Below are positions 17,910-25,711 of a stretch of 64,000 nt of DNA, piece by piece. The DNA comes from Chloroflexota bacterium (GTDB lineage Bacteria; Chloroflexota; UBA6077; SHYK01): positions 1 through 64,000 of the forward strand of contig DASRDP010000093.1 of the NCBI GenBank assembly GCA_035652535.1, written 5' to 3'. Each line of letters starts with the position of its first letter. The stretch's first letter is position 1. The position numbers and the translations under genes are program-made. The notes below the pieces were generated by a model that searched no databases, was not told the origin of the DNA, and was given only the letters and a program-made list of their open reading frames with translations.

Positions 17910-18782
17910 TCAATCGAAGACGACCGTCCGGCGCCCGTGGACGACCACGCGGTCTTCTGCATGGGCGCGAACCGCGCGTGCCAGCACGATGCGCTCCACG
18001 TCCCTGCCTTTCCGGATCAGATCATCGGCGGTATCTCGATGCGTCACGCGAATGACGTCCTGATCGATGATCGGCCCGTCGTCCAGCACGTTGGTCGCGT
18101 AGTGGCTGGTCGCGCCGATCATCTTCACTCCGCGCTCGAGCGCCTGATGGTACGCTCGCGCACCCGCGAACGCAGGGAGGAATCCATGGTGGATATTGAT
18201 GACGCGCAGCGGAAATGCGGCCAGAAACGTCGGGGTCAGCACCTGCATGTAGCGCGCGAGCACGACGAAGTCGCAGCCCGCCTCGCGCAAGTGCCGAAGC
18301 TGTTCCGCCTCCGCTTCGGATTTCGAATCCGGGGTAACGGGCACCACACGAAAAGGCACGTTGAAGGCGGCCGCGATCGGCTCAAGGTCCGCATGGTTGC
18401 TCAGGATCAAAGGGACACGAACGGCAAGCTCACCGATGCGATGCCGCGCGAGAAGATCGATGAGGCAATGGTCCAGTCGCGAGACCATGATCCCCATCGA
18501 AGGTGTTTCGGACGTGGCGCGAATGCGCCAGCGCATCCCAAACCGGTCCGCTACCTCCGCGAACGGCTTTCCGAACTCAGCGAGGCTGATGTCCAGCCGC
18601 GTGGCATCGAACCTGACGCGCATGAAGAACGTTTCATCCGAGCGATCGGTGTGCTGCTGGGCATCGAGAATGTTGGCCCCGTGCCCGAAAAGAAAGCCCG
18701 AGATTGCGGCGACGATCCCCTGCCGGTCGGGACAAACGACCGTCAAGATACCGGTGTCCGGGCGTTCTACTGCCGGCGCCAC
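17910..18782 (-). CDS. purU: Formyltetrahydrofolate deformylase
   Basis: This 290-residue cytoplasmic enzyme hydrolyses 10-formyl-tetrahydrofolate to formate and tetrahydrofolate, balancing the C1 pool. An N-terminal ACT domain (about 10-90, starting [18 protein letters not shown]) senses amino acids. The C-terminal formyltransferase fold has catalytic N196 and H198 in [11 protein letters not shown] and D235 in [15 protein letters not shown]. coli PurU has HHSFLP where this has HHGFLP, a small departure next to the active site. The start is GTG with only a weak upstream purine run. It lies 46 bases downstream of a Rieske gene on the same strand. Rieske O-demethylases release formaldehyde, so a C1-handling neighbour makes sense, but the link is inferred. 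Confidence 0.93.
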   Translation of the reverse strand: MAPAVERPDTGILTVVCPDRQGIVAAISGFLFGHGANILDAQQHTDRSDETFFMRVRFDATRLDISLAEFGKPFAEVADRFGMRWRIRATSETPSMGIMVSRLDHCLIDLLARHRIGELAVRVPLILSNHADLEPIAAAFNVPFRVVPVTPDSKSEAEAEQLRHLREAGCDFVVLARYMQVLTPTFLAAFPLRVINIHHGFLPAFAGARAYHQALERGVKMIGATSHYATNVLDDGPIIDQDVIRVTHRDTADDLIRKGRDVERIVLARAVRAHAEDRVVVHGRRTVVFD

Positions 18783-18828
18783 CCCATCACCAGGCGCGAC
18801 CCGCGGGGACCGAGAGGAGCAATGCCTC

Positions 18829-20007
18829 CTACCGCCGACCGGCAGCCGACGGCGGGAGCATGCCCACTTCGACGATCAATGAGCCCGTCAGGTTTGTATC
18901 GATCATCGGGTGACTCGGATCGCGGATGACACCCAGCGGGTCCAGCCCCGCCTGCACGCGCTCGATGTTCTCGCGCATCAGCTTGCGGAGCATGACGATG
19001 CCGCGGTCTGACGTCGCCAGCCGCTCGGTCGTGCGATCGAAGATGGGCCCCTGAGTCTCCCATGCCATGTAATCCTGCGCGTCCACCCGATCCATGCGAT
19101 ACCGGGCATGCGGGTGCCGCTGATCGGCGGGAGCCTTGTGCGAATCCTGCGGCACGAACTCGGGCTCTTCATCTTCGGGCACCAGCGAGCCGTCTTCCGT
19201 CGGGATGAACCGGATCTCATAGATCCACATGGCCGTGTCGTCCCGAGGGACGCGCACCTCCATGCCGTTCCCCTGGCGGAGGATGTTGGGGAAGATCAAC
19301 GGATGCTCGTCGACCCGCCCGTCCGTATACACTCGCCGCTTCATGATCCCGTACTCGGTCTGGTAGAAGTCGAAGCTGACCACTTCGTCGGTGAAGCCGC
19401 GCGTCGTGCTGCGCGCGCGACGGCCGCCCGCCACGTTGGCGCCCGCGTCCTGGTGCAGGATCTGGAGGTGCGCGGGATCAACCGAGTTCTCCATCGCCTG
19501 GAAGTAGTTCGCATCGACCTGGCCGCGGAGCTGCACCGTATGGTGGCCATCCCGGCGGACGAGGATGTCGTACGGCGGGATAACTGGGGCTGGGAGCGGC
19601 CCGAGATACCCCCAGTAGAGGCCCGCCAGCCGCCGTACCGGGTACGCCTTCGCCTTGACCGTCAGATAGAGCTTGCTGTCCGCCGGCTCGGCCGGCGTCT
19701 CCAAGCAGTTCCCCTTCGCGTCGTAGAGCCAGCCATGGTACGCGCAGGCGATCCCGCGCTCCTCGACGCGGCCGTACAGCAGCGACGCGCCCCGGTGGAC
19801 GCAATGATCCTGGATGAGGCCCACGTTCCCGCTCTTGTCCTTGAAGAGCACGAGGTCTTCACCGAGCACGCGCGTGAAGTGCGTTGGCCTTTCATCCGTC
19901 AGCTCGTGACAGAAGGCGACCGGGTACCAGTACCGGCGAAGCAGCTCGCCCGCTGGCGTTCCCGGTCCAACCCGCGTCAACAGCTCGTTCTCTTCCCGCG
20001 TGAGCAC
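18829..20007 (-). CDS. Rieske aromatic ring-hydroxylating oxygenase, alpha subunit
   Basis: This 392-residue oxygenase is paired in sequence with the one at 20920. The [2Fe-2S] ligands are C69, H71, C88 and H91 in DHCVHRG and CAYHGW. The iron ligands are D177, H180 and H185 in [13 protein letters not shown], and the C-terminal block is [20 protein letters not shown] Gly/Arg-rich insert, [12 protein letters not shown], follows the iron motif. The GTG at 20007 is supported by GGAGG 5 bases upstream. It sits at the end of a minus-strand set running from the lipoprotein gene at 25431 toward purU. A repeat-containing gap of 140 bases separates it from the class II aldolase gene. Confidence 0.93.
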   Translation of the reverse strand: MLTREENELLTRVGPGTPAGELLRRYWYPVAFCHELTDERPTHFTRVLGEDLVLFKDKSGNVGLIQDHCVHRGASLLYGRVEERGIACAYHGWLYDAKGNCLETPAEPADSKLYLTVKAKAYPVRRLAGLYWGYLGPLPAPVIPPYDILVRRDGHHTVQLRGQVDANYFQAMENSVDPAHLQILHQDAGANVAGGRRARSTTRGFTDEVVSFDFYQTEYGIMKRRVYTDGRVDEHPLIFPNILRQGNGMEVRVPRDDTAMWIYEIRFIPTEDGSLVPEDEEPEFVPQDSHKAPADQRHPHARYRMDRVDAQDYMAWETQGPIFDRTTERLATSDRGIVMLRKLMRENIERVQAGLDPLGVIRDPSHPMIDTNLTGSLIVEVGMLPPSAAGRR

Positions 20008-20055
20008 GGCAACCTCCGGCTTTGAAGTGTGCTGTAAGACCGCTCGCTCCGAGTC

Positions 20056-20106
20056 AGTCGAAGGGCGCTGCGTGCTTCGACTGGCCTGCCCCGAGCGAAG
20101 TCGAAG
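20056..20106. repeat. REP-like interspersed repeat with AGTCGAAG/CTTCGACT arms
   Basis: Three 8-base arms, AGTCGAAG at 20056-20063, CTTCGACT at 20075-20082 and AGTCGAAG at 20099-20106, can form alternative hairpins. They are followed by GGGCTCAGCACGAACGG. This sequence type is a widespread intergenic repeat of high-GC bacterial genomes. It lies between the aldolase gene and the Rieske gene downstream of it and may act as a transcript stabiliser or attenuator. Confidence 0.55.
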
Positions 20107-20147
20107 GGCTCAGCACGAACGGTTTACGCACGTTCTTCAGCATCGTG

Positions 20148-20915
20148 TCAGAAATCGGCGGGGATCCCGACGGAGTCCTCCACGAGCTTCACGTAGTGGG
20201 CCCACACCCACTCCTCGCCGCGCGGGATATTCGCGCGCGTCGGCGCGCGTCCATCGACGTATCCGAACGCCTCCAGGTCCTCCTGGGAGATGCTCGGGGC
20301 CTCGCGGCCCAGGTGCGCAATCTCGAGGATCATCTCCGCGAGGCGCTCCAGACGCAGCGCCAGAAGCGTCGCCGCCTCCACACTCGGCCCGACCGCGGTG
20401 ATGCCGTGGCCCTTCATGAGGCAGCAGTCCCGCGGACCCATGGCAGCGACGAGATCCTGGCCCAGCTCCTGCCGATTGATCAGCACGGACCTAGGGTAGA
20501 CGGGCAGCCCCTTCGCGGCGATACCCATGGCGCCGGGATCGTACGCGCCGAAGATCGGCTTGAACTCGAGCCCGAGGATGCCGCACAGCACCGCCGCGTG
20601 CGGGTGCGCGTGGACCACGGCCGCGACCTCAGGGCGAGCCTTATAGTTCTCGCCGTGGATCGGCAGCTCCAGCGGGGCCATGAAGTCCGCTCCGAGCCCG
20701 TCGCCCTTCCCGTCGAAATCCAGCCGACGGATCTGCTGGACGTCGGTGTACATCAAGCCCCGCTCGTTGCCGCCTCGGCACCGAATGAACATCTCGTTCG
20801 TGCCCGGAATCCGGGCGCTCACGTGGCCGGTGATGTCCTTCACCAGCCCCTCCATGCCCAAGATGCGCATGGAGATCGCGACCTTCTGGCGAAGCAGGTC
20901 GAGAGAGTCAGGCAC
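20148..20915 (-). CDS. Class II aldolase/adducin-family protein
   Basis: This 255-residue zinc-dependent aldolase or decarboxylase belongs to the L-fuculose-phosphate aldolase fold. Zinc ligands are H102 and H104 in VHAHPHA and H170 in LMKGHGITAVG. The N-terminal phosphate/oxyanion region is DITGHVSARIPGTN. The start is 4 bases from the stop of the upstream Rieske gene, so the two are almost certainly cotranscribed. Flanked by two Rieske oxygenases and downstream of RidA and a LigB dioxygenase, it may cleave an open-chain ring-fission product such as a hydroxy-oxo acid. Members of this family also act on sugar phosphates, so the substrate is open. Confidence 0.87.
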   Translation of the reverse strand: MPDSLDLLRQKVAISMRILGMEGLVKDITGHVSARIPGTNEMFIRCRGGNERGLMYTDVQQIRRLDFDGKGDGLGADFMAPLELPIHGENYKARPEVAAVVHAHPHAAVLCGILGLEFKPIFGAYDPGAMGIAAKGLPVYPRSVLINRQELGQDLVAAMGPRDCCLMKGHGITAVGPSVEAATLLALRLERLAEMILEIAHLGREAPSISQEDLEAFGYVDGRAPTRANIPRGEEWVWAHYVKLVEDSVGIPADF

Positions 20916-20919
20916 CCCG

Positions 20920-22101
20920 CTACGCCTGGGCCGTGGTGGCCAACTGGCCGCTTCGGCCCCAGCCCTCCCGTACCTCGACGAGCGACTCCTGCAGCTTCGT
21001 GTCGATCAACCCGTGGTTTGGATCGCGGATCACGCCCTTCGGGTCGAGCCCCATCTGCACGCGCTCGATCTCGCGCTTCAGGACCTCGCGCAGCAAGACG
21101 ATTCCCCGGTCGGTCGTCGAGAGCCGCTCGATGCTGCGATCGGCGATCGGGCCCTGCGTCTCCCACGCCATATGGTCCTGCGCCTGGACGTCGAGGGACA
21201 TATCGAACCAGGTGTAGGGGTGGAGCTGGTCGGCAGGCTGCTTGTAGGAGTTGATGAAGGTAACCGGCGGGTCCCCCTCCTCCACGATGCTGCCATCCGG
21301 GCTGGGCTTGAACCGGACGAAGAAGATCTTGGTGTGGGTGTCGTCGATGGGAACGCGGATCTGCGTGGCGTCGCCCTGGCGCAGGATGTTCGGAAAGATA
21401 ACCGGGTGCTCGTCCACGTGCCCGTTCTTATAAGTCCGCTTCTTGATTAATCCGTAGTCGACTTCGTAGAACTCGAACTTCTCCACGTCGTCCGTGAAGC
21501 CGCGGGTCGTGCTGGCGGGCGTCCGGCCGCGGAACGCGATCGTCTGGTGGAGGATCTGGAGGTGAGCCGGGTCCATGGAGTTCTCCATGGGCTGCAGCCA
21601 GTTGGCGTCGAGGCGCGGCTGCAGATACAGCTCGCGGTGGCCATCCTTGCGCGCCCACACGTCGTACTGTGGGATCTCCGGCGCCGGCAGCGGCCCCAGG
21701 TACGCCCAGTACATCCCGATGAACTTCTTCACCGGGTACGCCTTCGCCTTCACCGTCAGATAGAACTTGCTGTCCGCCGGCTCGGCCGGGGTTTCCAGGC
21801 AGTTCCCCTTCGTGTCGTAGAGCCAGCCATGGTACGCGCAGGCGATCCCCCGCTCCTCGACGCGCCCGTAGAGCATGGAAGCGCCGCGGTGGACGCAATG
21901 GTCCTGCATGAGGCCCACGTTGCCGCTCTTGTCCTTGAAGAGCACCAGATCCTCGCCCAAGATCCGCACGAACTGGGTGGGTTTCTCGTCCGTCAGCTCC
22001 TGCACGTAGCCTACAGGCATCCAATAGCGTCGAAGCAGCTCGCCTGCCGGGGTACCCGGCCCGACGCGCGTCAGGAACTCATTTTCTTCCTTCGTGAGCA
22101 T
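20920..22101 (-). CDS. Rieske aromatic ring-hydroxylating oxygenase, alpha subunit
   Basis: This 393-residue paralogue of the 18829 product has [2Fe-2S] ligands C69, H71, C88 and H91. The iron ligands are D177, H180 and H185 in [13 protein letters not shown], and the C-terminal block is QGPIADRSIERLSTTDRGI. The ATG at 22101 follows GAGGAGGAACTG, an excellent ribosome binding site. The two paralogues bracket the aldolase gene, as if a Rieske-aldolase unit had gained a duplicate Rieske copy. The catalytic-domain difference TIAFRGRTPASTT versus the Gly/Arg-rich insert of its partner is the clearest local divergence. Confidence 0.93.
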   Translation of the reverse strand: MLTKEENEFLTRVGPGTPAGELLRRYWMPVGYVQELTDEKPTQFVRILGEDLVLFKDKSGNVGLMQDHCVHRGASMLYGRVEERGIACAYHGWLYDTKGNCLETPAEPADSKFYLTVKAKAYPVKKFIGMYWAYLGPLPAPEIPQYDVWARKDGHRELYLQPRLDANWLQPMENSMDPAHLQILHQTIAFRGRTPASTTRGFTDDVEKFEFYEVDYGLIKKRTYKNGHVDEHPVIFPNILRQGDATQIRVPIDDTHTKIFFVRFKPSPDGSIVEEGDPPVTFINSYKQPADQLHPYTWFDMSLDVQAQDHMAWETQGPIADRSIERLSTTDRGIVLLREVLKREIERVQMGLDPKGVIRDPNHGLIDTKLQESLVEVREGWGRSGQLATTAQA

Positions 22102-22182
22102 CAGTTCCTCCTCATGAGCTTCACTGGCCCATTATCGCACAGCATTTTGGACGAAGGGGACGAGCGGTCCTCTCGCGCGTCA

Positions 22183-22566
22183 TTAGGAGGGCAGTATGGC
22201 CACGATCTCGGCCTGGAAGAAACCCTGGCGTACGTCCGTCGTCAGCGCGTGGCGCGCGGGGCGGCTGTGCTCGTCGGGGAACATCTTCTGCCACTCGGGG
22301 TCGATGTACTTGCGCAAGTCCGGGTCCTTCATCAGCAGGCGAACGTGGATGATGTCGTCCGGCGAGCCGCCGGCGATCTCCATGAATTGCTTGATGTTCT
22401 TGAACATGCAGACAGCCTGCTCAGCCGGGTCGCTGGGCATCACGTTCTTCTCCTGGTCCCTACCAGCGATGCCGGATGAGTACACGACGTTGCCGATCTT
22501 CGATCCCATGGGGATCGGCGCGCCGTGCGCCATGCCGGGAAGGTTAATGGATTCGCGCTTCGCCAT
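22183..22566 (-). CDS. RidA/YjgF-family protein
   Basis: This 127-residue protein belongs to the RidA/L-PSP family, whose best-known members hydrolyse reactive enamines and imines. The N-terminal part has the YSSGIAGRDQ segment, the middle has AEQAVCMFKNIKQFMEIAGG, and a VRLLMKD strand follows. The ATG at 22566 is chosen because GGAGGACTC precedes it; an upstream ATG lacks family similarity. The typical catalytic arginine region near the C-terminus is replaced by PARHALTTDVRQGFFQAEIVA, so it may be a non-canonical member. It lies between the LigB dioxygenase and a Rieske gene. Some catabolic-operon relatives instead act on aminomuconate-type intermediates. Confidence 0.82.
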   Translation of the reverse strand: MAKRESINLPGMAHGAPIPMGSKIGNVVYSSGIAGRDQEKNVMPSDPAEQAVCMFKNIKQFMEIAGGSPDDIIHVRLLMKDPDLRKYIDPEWQKMFPDEHSRPARHALTTDVRQGFFQAEIVAILPS

Positions 22567-22656
22567 GAGTCCTCCAACGTCAATCAAATCTGGAGATCGG
22601 GCAACCATGGGCGCGGACGAACGTCATCATACTACGGCCACGAAGGGCGACTCGTC

Positions 22657-23643
22657 CTACTTCCAATATGCGAAGGTCATCCCGCACCCCGTCGCGGCCG
22701 GTGAGCGGTAAGTCGGCACATAGTCGACCAGCGTCATGTCGAGCCCCTCGAGCGCTGCCCCCGCGATGATCCAGTTCCGAATCTCTGATGTCCCGTGGAC
22801 CATCTTCTCAACCGGCAGGGCACGGAGGCGATCCGGGTCCCGCTCCATCAGCCCATCGATGGTGCGCCGGTCCAGATCCTCGTCGATGATCGTGTGGCTG
22901 AGACCGCCGGACGCGATGACGGCGACGCGCGCGTTCGAGTCCCAGCGCTCGATGGCTGCGCGGACGGACTGGCCCAGCGCATAGCAGCGCTTCGGTGTGG
23001 GCGCGTTCGGCGGATAAAACGTGTTGACCATAAAGGGGACCATCGGAATGTCGCCCTCGGGCAGGAGCCGTCGATAGACGAAGCTGAAAGCGTGCCCGAT
23101 CCCGACACCGTCGCGCATATGGTTCGACCGCGCGATGTCGAACCCGTCGTCGCACAGCTCGCGGAGCAGATGGTCGGCGAGAGCCGGATCGGCGCGGAAC
23201 TCTTTGCCCTCTTCGGCTTGGTCGCGGCCGCCCTCCACCGAGCGCCATTCCGTGCTCGTGCTGACCGGCGGCGCGCCCGCCCGCCTTCCGCGGTGGATGG
23301 CCATTGTCTCGCCATTGTAGATGCACAGCATCGGCATGAGGTCGTCGAGGAACTGCTCGTGCTGATCATCGCCGAAGACGAGCATAACGTCCGGGCGCGT
23401 ATCGCGCAGCAGCTCCCCAAGGGCGCCGATGGCGCGCTGGCATGCCTCATCGCGCTCCCGGAACTTCTCGATCGTCAGCTCTTTTTCGAAGCCGGGCCGT
23501 GTCTGCCGAACACGCTCGGCCAGCTCCCGATAGTTCATCCGCGAGTCGCCTTCGTCCTTCGCCTGAAGAACCCGCCACTGTTCGCCGGGGATCCCGAGCT
23601 GCGGACTGTGCGACGTCCCAATGCCGAGAACGACCTCTGCCAT
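22657..23643 (-). CDS. Class III (LigB-type) extradiol ring-cleavage dioxygenase, second copy
   Basis: This 328-residue paralogue of the protein at 9785 has iron histidine H12 in GTSHSPQL, the GDDQHEQFLDDLMP segment and GGLSHTIIDEDLDRR. An insert of Gly/Arg/Ala after MAIHRG distinguishes the two copies. The ATG follows AGGAGGTGAATT, one of the strongest ribosome binding sites in the window. It lies between a binding-lipoprotein gene (70 bases upstream) and the RidA gene on the same strand. With the two Rieske genes, the RidA gene and the aldolase gene downstream, it forms a set able in principle to oxidise and cleave an aromatic ring. Confidence 0.88.
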   Translation of the reverse strand: MAEVVLGIGTSHSPQLGIPGEQWRVLQAKDEGDSRMNYRELAERVRQTRPGFEKELTIEKFRERDEACQRAIGALGELLRDTRPDVMLVFGDDQHEQFLDDLMPMLCIYNGETMAIHRGRRAGAPPVSTSTEWRSVEGGRDQAEEGKEFRADPALADHLLRELCDDGFDIARSNHMRDGVGIGHAFSFVYRRLLPEGDIPMVPFMVNTFYPPNAPTPKRCYALGQSVRAAIERWDSNARVAVIASGGLSHTIIDEDLDRRTIDGLMERDPDRLRALPVEKMVHGTSEIRNWIIAGAALEGLDMTLVDYVPTYRSPAATGCGMTFAYWK

Positions 23644-23712
23644 AATTCACCTCCTGTGAGCCCTCGCGATGCGCATCCAGTGTAGCGCGGGTCCGTCGGC
23701 CGCGCGAGCGCG

Positions 23713-25431
23713 CTATCCCACCCACGTCCAGCGGTAGATGTCCCAGCTGATATTGCCTTTCGGTGAAACCAGCCGCGGACCGGTGAGGCCGGACACGTAG
23801 GCCATGACACCGGGGTCGAAATAGAGCGGAATCTCCGGCAGATCCTCGGTAAAGATTCGCGCCATCTCGACGACCTGGCGCCTGCGCTCGGTGGGATCGA
23901 GCGTCGTGTTGAAGGCCTCGACCAAGCGGTCGTACTCCGGGTTGATCCATGCCACCCGATTTCGACCCACCCAACGGTTTTCGGGGCCCGGGATATTCGC
24001 ACTGCTGTAGGCCCGGAGCAGGTCTTCGCCCAGAGGACCGCTCGAAGAGAAGACGCCGGTAAAAGTGGAGCGCACCTCGCCGTCCTGTGCCAGCGCGGCC
24101 GGGTTTACGGACTCGCGGAAGTCGAAGCCTGCATCGCGCCACCCGGCCGCCAAGATGGACATTTCCTCCTCGTATTGCGCTCCGCCGTTTACCTTCAGCT
24201 CGGCTGAGAACCGACCCTCGCTCAGATTCGCGTACGTGCCATCGGGCGCCCTGCTCCACCCAGCCTGGCTCATGAGCGCTTCGCTCTGTTTGGGGTCAAA
24301 CGGATACTTACGAATGCTTCGCTCCACGTTGTCAATGTTCGGATCCGTAGGCGGAATCATGCTGCCGGTGACGATGCCCTGACCTTCGAACAACGCGTCG
24401 TTCAGCGCGGCCTTGTCGATCGCGTGCGCCAGCGCACGCCGCACCCGGACGTCGAGGAGCGCGCGCGGGCTCGCGAGCTCCGGTCGCAGTTGGACCTGCG
24501 CGGCGCGCCAGAGGGTCGGCGTCAGGAGGACGGACCCTGCCGAGCGAGGCGTCCACTCCCGGCGCAGAAGCGACGCCTGGCTGAACTGGAGCGAATCGTC
24601 GGCTGCGATGTTGACCTCGCCCGCGAGCAGGTTCGCCACCACGGTGTTCGGATCGCTGTTCCAGCGCACCTGTATGCGGCCAATCAATGGGCGACCGAGC
24701 GCATACCCGTCGAAAGCGGAAGCCTCAATGGACGAGCCGGGCTCCCAGCGCTCCAGGCGGTACGGGCCCAGACCGACGTAGCGGCTGGTCCAGAATGGGC
24801 TTGCCAGAAAGGTTTCCGGCGAGTCCTGCTGGAAGCTTTGCTCGAGGAGATGGCGCGGGAGGACCGGAAAATCGGTTGCCTGCAGCGAGCCGGCGTCGGG
24901 ATACGGCCGTTTCCATTCGATTTCGACGGTGTGATCATCGGTCGCACGAACATTGTCGATGAGCCCGAACGGGAGGGACGCAGCCTGTCCCATCGCCGGA
25001 GTCGAATACACCTGCCAGGTGAACACGACGTCGTCAGCAGAGAGCCGGGTCCCGTCGTGCCACCTGAGGTCGGGCTTGAGCACATACGTCGTCTGCATGT
25101 GCCCGTCGGCGGACACGCGCCACGCATCCGTGTCGAGCGCCGGCACGCGCTCAACGAGATCCGGCTGAGGATCGCCATGCTGGTCGCGGATGACGAACCC
25201 GGCATTGAAAAGCCGTACGAGTGTCGCCGTCGTGACCCCGCCCGTGCGTACGAGCGGCCGCGACGACAGGGTGGGCGGCTCGACGCGGATCATCATGACC
25301 AAGGCTCGCCCCGAGGCGCCCGGCTGGGACGGGGACGGCGACCCCAATGAGCGGGATGGCACAGCAGGCTGCGCGCACGCCGTGAGGGCAAGCAGCGCAA
25401 GAACAGTCGTGGCGAATGGGTTCATCGTCAT
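23713..25431 (-). CDS. ABC transporter substrate-binding lipoprotein, family 5
   Basis: This 572-residue exported lipoprotein has lipobox LTAC at residues 16-19. The family segment DLRWHDGTRLSADDVVFTWQ is present, and the ending WDIYRWTWVG is a variant of the window's common terminus. The start is placed at ATG 25431 (MTMNPF) because upstream codons give no signal peptide; an ATG two codons later is equally possible. The ribosome binding site is weak. It heads the minus-strand set containing LigB dioxygenase, RidA, Rieske oxygenases and aldolase, which suggests that it captures their substrate. The 280-base gap upstream holds no gene I can support. Confidence 0.9.
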   Translation of the reverse strand: MTMNPFATTVLALLALTACAQPAVPSRSLGSPSPSQPGASGRALVMMIRVEPPTLSSRPLVRTGGVTTATLVRLFNAGFVIRDQHGDPQPDLVERVPALDTDAWRVSADGHMQTTYVLKPDLRWHDGTRLSADDVVFTWQVYSTPAMGQAASLPFGLIDNVRATDDHTVEIEWKRPYPDAGSLQATDFPVLPRHLLEQSFQQDSPETFLASPFWTSRYVGLGPYRLERWEPGSSIEASAFDGYALGRPLIGRIQVRWNSDPNTVVANLLAGEVNIAADDSLQFSQASLLRREWTPRSAGSVLLTPTLWRAAQVQLRPELASPRALLDVRVRRALAHAIDKAALNDALFEGQGIVTGSMIPPTDPNIDNVERSIRKYPFDPKQSEALMSQAGWSRAPDGTYANLSEGRFSAELKVNGGAQYEEEMSILAAGWRDAGFDFRESVNPAALAQDGEVRSTFTGVFSSSGPLGEDLLRAYSSANIPGPENRWVGRNRVAWINPEYDRLVEAFNTTLDPTERRRQVVEMARIFTEDLPEIPLYFDPGVMAYVSGLTGPRLVSPKGNISWDIYRWTWVG

Positions 25432-25711
25432 GGGGCTGGCAACGGCTCCACGGCCGCGTATCGAGGACCAAATCCTATCACAGTCTGTCGTCGACGACGC
25501 AGGCGGCAAGGAGGCCGTCGACGATGCCGATGCGACCGACAATCATCGTCCCTGACCAACGCGCACGCGTCGCGCCCGGAGCCCAAGATGTTCGACGGTC
25601 CGTATCGTGGCGCCGGTTGCGAGCACAGTCGCCGTCGTCAAGCGTAGCCCGTGAACAGGATTGCCACTCCGAGTGGGTCAATTCCCTCCATGGTGCCCTT
25701 AGGGCTCTGGG

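Noticed and set aside
22183-22566. Aminomuconate deaminase
   Set aside because: A RidA-family protein in a ring-cleavage operon invites this label, but the sequence supports only family membership, not that substrate.
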